A DNA stretch of 64,000 nucleotides, taken from contig JBFWRK010000003.1 in assembly GCA_050248955.1 (NCBI GenBank), forward strand, positions 1-64,000. Direction: 5' to 3'. The notes beneath the pieces were generated by a model. That model made no database searches, was not told where the DNA came from, and worked only from the letters and a program-made list of their open reading frames with translations. Made by a program: the position numbers and the translations under genes. The DNA comes from JBFWRK01 sp050248955. Lineage in GTDB: Bacteria; Actinomycetota; Acidimicrobiia; Acidimicrobiales; Ilumatobacteraceae. This document shows positions 7,188 to 14,381 of the stretch, piece after piece; the first letter of the stretch is position 1, and each line of letters opens with the position of its first letter.

Positions 7188-9008
7188 ATGCCAGCCGTGG
7201 GTGACGAGCATGTCGTGCCCCGTGCCGCGCCGGATGATGGAGCCGAGCCAGTTCGGGTGTTCATGTCGTACCGACGCGCCGATGATCCTCACTTCATCGG
7301 GCGCTTGCATGATCGCCTGTGCACTGCGTTCGGCGACGAGATGGTGTTCCGCGACATCGACTCGATTCCCGCGGGATCCAACTTCCGAACCGTCATCCTG
7401 CGCACGCTCAACGAGGTCGACGCCGTCGTCGCCGTGATCGGCCCGAAATGGATCCGCCACGCACGCGAGCACGATGCGGACGACCCCGACTACGTCTACC
7501 TCGAGCTCGCCGAGGCGCTGCAGCAGCACAAGCCAGTGATCCCCACGCTCATCGAGAACACGCCGATGCCGGTGGCGGACGCGCTGCCCCAGGACCTCCG
7601 GCTGCTGAGCGAGATCAACGCGATCTCGGTGCACGGCGATCCCACCTTCCGTCGCGACTCCGGACGACTCATCGAGGTCGTCCGCAACGTGGTCGCAGAG
7701 GAACGAGCCCGGGTGATGCGGGCGCGACACGTCGATGAAGAGCGTGCCCGGCGGGTTGACGAGGAGCGGCGCGAGCGGGAGCGGCTCGCCGACGAGCTGC
7801 GAGCCGAGGAGCGCGCGGCTCGCGCCCGGCTCGCGGAGCTGGAGGAAGCTGCCGTGCAGCGCCAGATCGAGCTCGAGCGGGCTCGGCTCGAGGCGATCGC
7901 CGAGCGGCGGCGGCTCGCGGAAGCAGCTGCGTCGGCTGCCGAGACAACGGCGCCGGAACCCATCCGACCTCCTCCGTCGGTGCCAGCAGCGGCCACTCCC
8001 CACGTCGTCGCGGGACCGCGACCCACGCCGCACGAGGCCGAGCCACCTGAGATCGCTCCGCACGTGGCCGAGCCATCCGCCACGCGGCTGTCCGACCCCG
8101 CGCAACGGATCAGGGCACAGGCCGTCGACAGTGCCGCCACGGACGACCCAGCGGCTCCAGCCGACACGGCGCTCGAGACTGAGCCCCGGCCGCGCGCACG
8201 GTTCAGGGCCGCCGACCACCCGTGGGTGAAACAGCTCCCGCTGCGGGTGCTCGTGGTCGCGGCAGTGCTCCTCGGGATCATCGCGTTGTCCACCAACCGA
8301 AGCGAGGACTCCCCGTTCGACGCCTTGAGCGGGAACTGGCGGATCGACATGGCTGCGTGGATCATCACGCTGGCCGTTGGTGTGCCGCTCCTGCTCACGC
8401 GATGGCCGATCGAACAGCGGGCTGTGCTCGTCGGCACTGCGGTGGCGGTGTTCTTCTTCCAGTTCTTGCAGTCATCGGCCACCGTCCGATACGGCTCTGT
8501 GTACCCGCTGACCGAGGGTTCGTGGGTGTTCGTGTACGTCCTGCAGGCTGTCTGCCTTGCGCTCGCTCTCGTCGTCGTGCGGCGTCGCGCCTCGCGCGCA
8601 CTGCCGACGTCCAAGACCGTGCGACGGGCGTTGCTCGCGCTGGCCATCCTGAGCAGCGTGCTGCTGACCCTTGCCGTCTACGACGAATGGGACCAGACCG
8701 GTCACCTCGTCGATGAAGGGACGCTCGGGAGCAGGACGTCGGTCGTCCAATGGCTCGTGGTGTTCGCCCTCGGGCCGGTCGTGATCATGATCGTGCTCGC
8801 AACTCGACGGTCGTACGCCGCTCGCCTGGCCCTCGCCGTCATGGCCTCCCTCGGCGTCGTGGCCTACCTGGCACAGTCGTCCATCGTCTACGAGGTGTGG
8901 GGAATGGAGGGCACCTCGTGGGCCATAGCCGCGGTGGCCCACCTCGCGCTGGCGGCCCTCGCGTGGTGGACGATCAGACCTCGAGACGCGCGCCCAGCCG
9001 AGGAGTGA
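7188..9008 (+). CDS. TIR domain / coiled-coil / multi-spanning membrane protein
   Basis: A protein of about 606 residues in three parts. Residues ~22-160 form a bacterial TIR domain: VFMSYRRADD, FRDIDSIPAG and AVIGPKW, with Glu106 in YVYLELAEAL at the place where NAD-cleaving TIR domains carry the catalytic glutamate. Residues ~165-250 are a highly charged Arg/Glu coiled coil, followed by a Pro/Ala-rich linker. From ~350 there are about eight hydrophobic helices. TIR domains cleave NAD+ or act as adaptors, often in antiphage defence or signalling. GTG at 7176, ATG at 7188 and GTG at 7197 are all possible starts with no clear ribosome site. A GACAAT 7 bases before 7197 would suit a leaderless transcript. 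Confidence 0.8.
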   Translation: MPAVGDEHVVPRAAPDDGAEPVRVFMSYRRADDPHFIGRLHDRLCTAFGDEMVFRDIDSIPAGSNFRTVILRTLNEVDAVVAVIGPKWIRHAREHDADDPDYVYLELAEALQQHKPVIPTLIENTPMPVADALPQDLRLLSEINAISVHGDPTFRRDSGRLIEVVRNVVAEERARVMRARHVDEERARRVDEERRERERLADELRAEERAARARLAELEEAAVQRQIELERARLEAIAERRRLAEAAASAAETTAPEPIRPPPSVPAAATPHVVAGPRPTPHEAEPPEIAPHVAEPSATRLSDPAQRIRAQAVDSAATDDPAAPADTALETEPRPRARFRAADHPWVKQLPLRVLVVAAVLLGIIALSTNRSEDSPFDALSGNWRIDMAAWIITLAVGVPLLLTRWPIEQRAVLVGTAVAVFFFQFLQSSATVRYGSVYPLTEGSWVFVYVLQAVCLALALVVVRRRASRALPTSKTVRRALLALAILSSVLLTLAVYDEWDQTGHLVDEGTLGSRTSVVQWLVVFALGPVVIMIVLATRRSYAARLALAVMASLGVVAYLAQSSIVYEVWGMEGTSWAIAAVAHLALAALAWWTIRPRDARPAEE

Positions 9009-9053
9009 CCGTCACGTTCGGCCGACTCGTCTGGTGACCTGACTCCGCCGCCC

Positions 9054-9656
9054 TCAGGGCTTCCAGGGAGACCACATCTTGGGATTGTGGAGCTGATCGT
9101 CGATGACCCATTCGATGTGGTCCTTGGTCCGCATGACGTACTCGGCCTTGTACATCGCGCCCGGGTTGCCGAAGGCACCGCGAGGGGCGGAAGCGTCGCA
9201 GACGAAGAGCGTGTAGCCGTCCGAGAGCGTCGCAGCGAGGCCGCCAACCGCGAGGGCGACGCCGCTCACTGCCCTGATCGTCCTGGCATAGCTCTGGAGC
9301 TTCACGAGGGAGATATCCGCTTCTTCTGCCGCCTGGGCAAGTCGGGCCGGAGTTCCCGCTGCAGCGAGGCTCTGCAGCTCCGTGGCGGTCACGGCCGTCG
9401 TGGAATCTGCAGCAAAGTCGGTTGCCGCGGCATCGATGACCGCTTCGCTGGCTGGCGCTCCGGCACCTTCGGTCGCCACCAAGAAGGCAATGCCTCCGAC
9501 GACCGCCGCGGAGACTTCGAAGATCGCAAGGATCTGTTCGAAGTTCTCCACGAAATCGGCTGGCCGATACGGGCCGGTCTGGTTCGGTTCGACGGTGTCC
9601 GTCCAACACTGGAAGAGTCCGTCTCTCAGCGCAGAGCCAGCACAACCTACCGGCAC
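9054..9656 (-). CDS. Hypothetical protein with two hydrophobic segments
   Basis: A 200-residue protein of no recognised family. It has two hydrophobic stretches (around IFEVSAAVVGGIAFLV and SGVALAVGGLAATL), an Ala-rich charged middle, and a polar C-terminus rich in aromatic residues ending WSPWKP. The GTG at 9656 follows the methyltransferase stop (9661-9663) by four bases, so it is probably cotranscribed with that gene. A longer overlapping frame lacks coherent composition and is a shadow. The protein may be a small membrane partner, but no function is assigned. Confidence 0.55.
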   Translation of the reverse strand: MPVGCAGSALRDGLFQCWTDTVEPNQTGPYRPADFVENFEQILAIFEVSAAVVGGIAFLVATEGAGAPASEAVIDAAATDFAADSTTAVTATELQSLAAAGTPARLAQAAEEADISLVKLQSYARTIRAVSGVALAVGGLAATLSDGYTLFVCDASAPRGAFGNPGAMYKAEYVMRTKDHIEWVIDDQLHNPKMWSPWKP

Positions 9657-9660
9657 GCAA

Positions 9661-10431
9661 TCAGCTGGTGGCAGCGCGGCGGGCGACGAAGAACTCGTAC
9701 GCGTAGTAGCCGCCGTATCGGCGGCGCATCTCGGTTTCGGCATCGAGCTGGTCGAGCACCTCGAGCGCTTCCGGATCGGCCGCGTGGATGCCGCGCAGTT
9801 CCCGGACACGTGCCTGCAGCGGCGTGTAGAAGTCGTGCCACCAGGCCTCGTCGCGAAGCGTGAAGTGGTCGACCAGCTCGAGCCCGCTGCGAACGATGAC
9901 GGCCACGACATCGTCGACGGATCCCATCGCCGGGTAGTCGCCGTCGAAGCTCGCGCGGACCTCGGCCGGAGGATCGTCCCGCCGCCACACCGCGTCGGTG
10001 AACGCCAGGTAGCCACCCGGGCGAAGGAGGTCGGCGCAGAGCCGCAGGGCGGCGTCGAGGCCGAGCTGGTAGAGCGCTCCCTCGGACCACACGAGGTCGA
10101 AGCTCGCCGGCGGAAGCCCGGCAGCCGCCATGTCGGCGAGCAGCGGTCGGATCCGAATGGCCAAGCCGCGTTCGGCGGCGACGACGCCGAGCCGGTCGAT
10201 GAAGGGGGCGTGGTTGTCGACGGCGACGATGGACCCATCGGTGAGCTCGGCGAGGTGCAGGGTCTGCGCGCCGACCCCGCAACCCAGATCCAGGATCGAG
10301 GGTGCCGATGGCAGGCCGTCGCACAGTGCGAGGGCACCCGCCGTGCTCGTCCGATCTCCCGGTCCCTGCCGAGGCAGCGCCTCGAACACTTCGAAGAAGA
10401 TCTCCCAGAAGTGGCGCGTCGGCTCGGTCAT
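9661..10431 (-). CDS. Class I SAM-dependent methyltransferase
   Basis: A 256-residue Rossmann methyltransferase. SAM motif I is ILDLGCGVGAQTLHLA, an acidic end to strand 2 is IVAVDNHAPF, and motif IV is FDLVWSEGALYQLG. The N-terminus (RHFWEIFFEVFEALPRQGPGD) has the helical lead-in of small-molecule methyltransferases. ATG at 10431 is chosen because GAGG lies 9 bases upstream; ATG at 10440 is the alternative. Substrate unknown. It is followed by the small hypothetical at 9054-9656 and is divergent from the gene at 10635. Confidence 0.8.
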   Translation of the reverse strand: MTEPTRHFWEIFFEVFEALPRQGPGDRTSTAGALALCDGLPSAPSILDLGCGVGAQTLHLAELTDGSIVAVDNHAPFIDRLGVVAAERGLAIRIRPLLADMAAAGLPPASFDLVWSEGALYQLGLDAALRLCADLLRPGGYLAFTDAVWRRDDPPAEVRASFDGDYPAMGSVDDVVAVIVRSGLELVDHFTLRDEAWWHDFYTPLQARVRELRGIHAADPEALEVLDQLDAETEMRRRYGGYYAYEFFVARRAATS

Positions 10432-10634
10432 CTCAGCCATCCTCGCCCACGCCCGGCTCGGTGGCGATCCGCCGGCCGATCGATGCGTTCTACGACCGTG
10501 TCGAGCGTGACGACTTCTCCCGAAGTTCAAGGACACACCTGCTCGGGACGACGGGGCGTGGGCGCCGAACGGGGCGACACCGGCTGATCACCATTGCTGT
10601 ATGGTCGGCATCGGAGCCGAGGGAGGGCTGAGCA

Positions 10635-11117
10635 GTGGCTGATTCCTTGACGATGTCGTTCACGTGCTACTCGACCTTGACGTTCGAGCTTGCAATCACG
10701 GGTCATCGTCTGCCGCCCGACATGACACTGTCGAACTCACCCGACACCGAGCTGAAGGCCAACGATCCGCAGTACATGGGCATCGCCGACAGCCCACTGT
10801 TGGGCGAGATCGCCACCGGAGACGTCGACCTCTGGTGCTGCTGGTGGGAACCCATCAGCAAGCAGCGATTCGAGGTCCGGCTCCACTTCCCGACGAACGT
10901 GTTCACCATCGGATCAGACCCGAGTTGGGAGGTGATGTCGGACACCGTGGACGACAAGGCGGCGACGGTCAAATGGGTGAAGCCGTCCAGCAGGTCCGCG
11001 CCACATGATTGGACGCTCGAGAACCTGTCCGTTCAAGCCGTGCCGACCGTGGGCAGCTCCAGCCTGGACGTCGCCGTGTACGTCAACGATTCGCCGTCCG
11101 GACCGTCCGGAAGCTGA
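10635..11117 (+). CDS. Hypothetical beta-rich protein
   Basis: A 160-residue protein starting at GTG 10635, with GGGAGGG 8 bases upstream. There is no signal peptide or membrane segment. The sequence alternates hydrophobic and polar residues and is rich in Trp (for example DVDLWCCWWEP), as in a compact beta-sandwich, and ends in a Ser/Pro/Gly tail. I recognise no family. The next gene starts 11 bp after its stop, so the two form an operon and may act together. Confidence 0.65.
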   Translation: MADSLTMSFTCYSTLTFELAITGHRLPPDMTLSNSPDTELKANDPQYMGIADSPLLGEIATGDVDLWCCWWEPISKQRFEVRLHFPTNVFTIGSDPSWEVMSDTVDDKAATVKWVKPSSRSAPHDWTLENLSVQAVPTVGSSSLDVAVYVNDSPSGPSGS

Positions 11118-11128
11118 GGTAGCGACGA

Positions 11129-11521
11129 ATGCCCGGACCTGTGCACCCGCTCCCGAGCCCCGATGTGCCCGGGGTACGTCTGTTGATCCATCAGGACGCG
11201 GACGGCCGATGGTGTGCCGAGTTGGATCACGATCTCGCCGCGGTGTGGGAGTTCAACGGCGCGACGGAACAGGCGCAACTGGCATCGGTTCGGACGCTGG
11301 CGACCCAGATGGTGCGTGGAGTGGGAGAGACGCAGCAGTCGCTCCCCACCGTGTTCTCCAACGTGGACGTGGGCGAAGTCGTGGACGTGAGCGAGAACCT
11401 CTTCCGCACCGCTCAGGTCCTCGTCTACGGGACCAGACCGATCTTCGCCACGCGCGGTCTCACCGAGACGTTGATGGACGCGCTGGCGGACGCCGGCGAA
11501 GCACTGCTTGCACTCCTTTGA
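11129..11521 (+). CDS. Hypothetical protein
   Basis: A 130-residue soluble protein that I do not recognise. The N-terminal half (VRLLIHQDADGRWCAELDHDLAAVW) looks like a small beta sheet and the C-terminal half is helical, ending in a Leu/Ala-rich helix. A GAGG lies about ten bases before ATG 11129. It is the second gene of a pair with 10635-11117 and lies just upstream of tRNA-Lys. It is outside the tRNA-bounded insert. Confidence 0.6.
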   Translation: MPGPVHPLPSPDVPGVRLLIHQDADGRWCAELDHDLAAVWEFNGATEQAQLASVRTLATQMVRGVGETQQSLPTVFSNVDVGEVVDVSENLFRTAQVLVYGTRPIFATRGLTETLMDALADAGEALLALL

Positions 11522-11685
11522 GTATTGCGTCGACTGATCGGCGGGGTGGGCCGCCGAAGCGTCGCCGAGCGAAGCTGACGAGTGACGCACGACCAGGATC
11601 GCCGAGCGCGTGCAGCGTCGAGCGAACGACAGGGCCGCTCTGGCTCTAACCTTGCGTGTGCTCGTGCAGATCTCGTACGCGCCCC

Positions 11686-11760
11686 GGGTCGCTGGCGCAA
11701 TGGCAGCGCATCGGACTTTTAATCCGCTGGTTCTGGGTTCGAGTCCCAGGCGACCCACCA
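11686..11760 (+). tRNA. tRNA-Lys (anticodon TTT), CCA encoded
   Basis: Acceptor arms GGGTCGC and GCGACCC pair over 7 bp. The D stem is GCGC/GCGC, the anticodon loop CTTTTAA carries TTT, and the T arm is CTGGGTTCGAGTCCCAG. The 3' CCA is encoded. The outermost pair of the anticodon stem is a T-C mismatch, slightly unusual but tolerable. The 3' half is copied at 13843-13879, so the gene has served as an integration target. Confidence 0.93.
11722..11758 (+). repeat. attL-like repeat in the 3' end of tRNA-Lys
   Basis: A 37-bp segment from the 3' side of the anticodon stem to the acceptor end of tRNA-Lys. It recurs at 13843-13879 with one mismatch (G/C at its 14th base). Integrases of the tyrosine family commonly use exactly this part of a tRNA gene as attB. 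Confidence 0.8.
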
Positions 11761-11832
11761 CTCTGACCGGGCCGTGGACGCTCGATCGCGAGCGGGCATC
11801 ACCGCCACAACAGGAGGCAGCGACCGAGACCG

Positions 11833-12984
11833 TCACGGGGCGAAGCCGGGGTAGGTGTAGCGGTAGATGTCGCACCAGTCCGTACCGACGTTCCCGACCA
11901 GGGGCAAGTTGGCCGTGTTGTCATTGACGACGATGAACACAGAGCCAGTTTGCTCGTCGACGGTCAGTCCCTCGAGCTCGTCACCTATGCCGTCAAAGTT
12001 GTAGCAGCGCGTGCCGTAGCGCCGCCGGGTGAAGCCATCGTAGATCGTCAGCCAGTTCTTGTGGCCCTTTCCAAACCCTTCGGTCACATAGATCCGCCCG
12101 TTGATCGAGATAGCAACTCCTTGGACGCACCGTTCCTTCGGCGGGACCTGCACTCCTCCTCGGTGCAATTCCGGGGTATCGCCCGCTCCGAGGACATCAG
12201 GCGTGCCGTCCTCCTTGTACAGGTACAGCGTTTTCTCGGGAAGGAGGGGCGCCTCAAGTTCCCGGCCCATATCACCCCTTGCCTCGTAGAAGCTGCTGAT
12301 GTCGTAGGCGAAAAGGCGACTGCCGCGTCCGGCGTCGTCGATATCGCAGTCACACTCCGATGGGACGTAGAGCAGGCTTCGATTCCAGCGGTGCACCGCG
12401 CAGCATGCGGCCGAGTAGTCGGGCACTTCGCTGCGGGTGTCCGGGACGACCTCAATCCGAGTCTTCCCGCCGAGCAACGCGTAACCGACCAATTCGAAGT
12501 CCGTCGTAAGCCCGACAAGAAGCGGCTTCGCTTCGAGGTTCTTGTAGTCGGAGTGCTCCACCGGTACGAACATGAGGCCACCGAAGTAGTCGATGTCACC
12601 GATATGCCGGTAGTGATCCCCATCGAAGATGATAGGCCTGCCATTAACCATCTTACCGGCGAACAACTGGTTCAGGCCGTCAAAATCGACGCCAAGCTCG
12701 CGGCGGTAATGCTGCGGTTCATTGCGTGACATTGACAACCATTCGATCGACTGCTGAAACGAGACGAGAAACCAGTCGTTCCCGACGTGAGCGATCCCCT
12801 GTGGCTCGTTTTTCTGGAAGTTGACCCACTTGTTGCCGTCGTCGAGCTGGTCCATGTCGGGTACGGGCTTGTCGATAAGGTCGAACATCTGTCGGAGTGA
12901 AGGTGGGAAGACCACGGTGTCGCTGAGCGCGAGTGGGGTGCCTCGCCGTCCCGTTCGTTGTAGAGCATTGCGTAGGCTCGGCAT
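11833..12984 (-). CDS. Hypothetical beta-propeller-like protein (island cargo)
   Basis: A 383-residue protein with no signal peptide. It has about five degenerate repeats of a pattern seen in propeller blades: a glycine turn, an aromatic strand and an Asp/Asn loop (GNDWFLVSF, GGLMFVPVEH, NRSLLYVPSE, NGRIYVTEG, TGSVFIVVND). Several cysteines (CC, CDCD) are scattered in the middle. I recognise no family; a bladed propeller fold is an inference. ATG at 12984 is chosen, with a weak AGAGAA before it. It lies 49 bp downstream of the 201-residue gene, probably in one transcript, inside the tRNA-Lys-bounded insert. Confidence 0.7.
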   Translation of the reverse strand: MPSLRNALQRTGRRGTPLALSDTVVFPPSLRQMFDLIDKPVPDMDQLDDGNKWVNFQKNEPQGIAHVGNDWFLVSFQQSIEWLSMSRNEPQHYRRELGVDFDGLNQLFAGKMVNGRPIIFDGDHYRHIGDIDYFGGLMFVPVEHSDYKNLEAKPLLVGLTTDFELVGYALLGGKTRIEVVPDTRSEVPDYSAACCAVHRWNRSLLYVPSECDCDIDDAGRGSRLFAYDISSFYEARGDMGRELEAPLLPEKTLYLYKEDGTPDVLGAGDTPELHRGGVQVPPKERCVQGVAISINGRIYVTEGFGKGHKNWLTIYDGFTRRRYGTRCYNFDGIGDELEGLTVDEQTGSVFIVVNDNTANLPLVGNVGTDWCDIYRYTYPGFAP

Positions 12985-13033
12985 GTTCTCTTCTCTAGAA
13001 GCCGACGCCTCGAAGGACGTCTTCAGTCGGACG

Positions 13034-13639
13034 TCAGCGCCGCTCGAGCGCCGCGATCCGCGCCTCGAGCTCGGCGATGACGGCCAGCAGCGACCGGTCC
13101 CGCGCGACACCTCCGGCCGCCTGGTGCAGCAGAACGTCCGTGGCCCGCGGTGGGCTATCGAAGTACGCATCCTGTCGTACGTGCAGGCTGCCTTCCACCT
13201 GAACCCCCCGTCCCTCCACGACGAAAGTGCCTGCCTCGGGCTCGCCCACACGGAGATGCTCCCCCGCGTTCGGATGGGGGTGGGCGTATGCCAACCGGTG
13301 GCCCCCGATGAGCAGCGACTCACCCACCCGTACCTCTCGTGCCGCCTGAACGCCACGGGCTGTGAGCGTCTCGGACAACACTTCACGCGCGTGGACGTCC
13401 CCGTGAACCGACAGCGAATCCATCGCCGTCGGCCCGAGAATCGCAACGCCGGCCGGGTAATCTCGGGCCCAGTTGATGGTCAGACCGTCTCGCTGATCGT
13501 GAACAAGTGCCCGCCGCCGTCGCTCCGGTTGCTCGGTTCTCCTATCGGGCGCGTTCAGCTCGAAGTCCCAGGACTGGGCTCGCGTGCAGCGCCCGATTAG
13601 CTCGACGGTGTCGTCGCTGAGCTTGATGTCGCTCTCCAT
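13034..13639 (-). CDS. Hypothetical protein with short C-terminal coiled coil (island cargo)
   Basis: A 201-residue protein. The middle is a run of short Val/Gly strands (MDSLSVHGDV, VRVGESLLIGG, VQVEGSLHVRQDAYFDS) like a small beta-solenoid or a phage tail-fibre tip. It ends in a heptad helix, LLAVIAELEARIAALERR, which suggests oligomerisation. ATG at 13639 has GGAG four bases before it and GAGGAGG further up. A longer in-frame extension reads backwards through the tRNA-like repeat (GLEPRTSG) and is not real. It is the first gene of the two-gene insert. Confidence 0.65.
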   Translation of the reverse strand: MESDIKLSDDTVELIGRCTRAQSWDFELNAPDRRTEQPERRRRALVHDQRDGLTINWARDYPAGVAILGPTAMDSLSVHGDVHAREVLSETLTARGVQAAREVRVGESLLIGGHRLAYAHPHPNAGEHLRVGEPEAGTFVVEGRGVQVEGSLHVRQDAYFDSPPRATDVLLHQAAGGVARDRSLLAVIAELEARIAALERR

Positions 13640-13842
13640 GGCTCCGTTCGCGCCTCCTCGGCTCACAGCCTCCTGGATGCACGAGCCCCAACACCACTGA
13701 GAGTCAGAGCCACCTGCGCTGCAGGAACCCGGCACACCATGACCAGGCCTACCGTTGCGCCTCCTTGTCAAGGCTGAATGGGCGAAACCTCTGCACGGAG
13801 CAGCAGCTCGCGACAGCCCTCGACAGCCAGAGCTCGACTCTG

Positions 13843-13879
13843 ATCCGCTGGTTCTCGGTTCGAGTCCCAGGCGACCCAC
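13843..13879 (+). repeat. attR-like partial copy of tRNA-Lys 3' end
   Basis: This matches 36 of 37 bases of tRNA-Lys positions 11722-11758, including the T loop TTCGAGT and the acceptor strand GCGACCC. It lacks the 5' half, so it is not a tRNA gene. It marks the right end of the insert. Confidence 0.8.
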
Positions 13880-13883
13880 GTGC

Positions 13884-14381
13884 TCAATGGCGTTTGACGC
13901 CGCCGTACTTCATGCGGGTGTCCACCATCGAGGCCGCTCTGGCTCCGTCGTCACGGATGGCCGCATCGACGACCTCGCCGACGAACAGCGTGTGCGAACC
14001 GAGATCGAGGCGATGCCGCACGGCGCAGTCCATCCAGGCGATCGCCTCCTCGAACACGGGCGCCCCCGTCGTCGCGGCGCGGACGGAGCGGCCGTTCAAC
14101 GTCGCGCCGTCGTCGGTCGCCGGCTTGGAGAACTTCACGAACACCCGCGTGTCCTCGGCATCCCAGAGGTTGACCGTGAACGAGCCGCCTTCGGAGATCA
14201 ACCGATGGGTGAGCGCGTCGTTGTCCACGCCGACGCCGATGAGCACCGGATCCATCGAGAGCTGGGTGATCCAGCTGGTCGTCATCGCGTTGCGCTCGTC
14301 CCCGGCCCGGGAGCCGACCAGCGCGAGCGCGTTCGGGATCTTCCAGGTGACCTTGTTCAGCAGCTCATCGTCGAGGGCCAT
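13884..14381 (-). CDS. Flavin reductase family protein
   Basis: A 165-residue protein of the flavin reductase/DIM6-NTAB fold. Features include a WKIPNALALVGSRAGDERNAMTTSW opening (substrate and flavin contact), FTVNLW, and GSHTLFVGEV near the C-terminus. Such proteins bind FMN and supply reduced flavin to monooxygenases, using NAD(P)H. Its start lies 17 bp inside the end of the upstream regulator gene, so it is probably cotranscribed with it. With the nearby P450 it may be part of an oxidative catabolic or detoxifying unit, which is an inference. Confidence 0.88.
   Translation of the reverse strand: MALDDELLNKVTWKIPNALALVGSRAGDERNAMTTSWITQLSMDPVLIGVGVDNDALTHRLISEGGSFTVNLWDAEDTRVFVKFSKPATDDGATLNGRSVRAATTGAPVFEEAIAWMDCAVRHRLDLGSHTLFVGEVVDAAIRDDGARAASMVDTRMKYGGVKRH

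Larger units (their letters stand above)
11759..13842. mobile_element. Small tRNA-Lys-flanked integrated island (no integrase)
   Basis: About 2.1 kb lie between an intact tRNA-Lys and a second copy of its 3' end. The segment holds two genes on the minus strand and looks somewhat less GC-rich than its flanks in the propeller gene. No integrase or transposase can be seen, so it is either a decayed element or a mobilised cargo that relies on an integrase supplied in trans. The right junction is 4 bp before the 3' end of a flavin reductase gene. Confidence 0.65.

Noticed and set aside
8974..9660. Alternative 228-codon minus frame
   Set aside because: Its composition is Arg/Ser/Cys-rich noise; the neighbouring frame (9054-9656) has plausible helices and a tidy link to the methyltransferase stop.
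11033..11875. A 280-codon minus-strand frame through tRNA-Lys
   Set aside because: It runs antisense over the tRNA and two plus-strand genes and contains the same GLEPRTSG artefact.
13640..13879. Upstream extension of the 13034-13639 gene beginning with GRLGLEPRTSG
   Set aside because: This peptide is what the complement of a tRNA T arm encodes. It reads through the att repeat and is a common false N-terminus.
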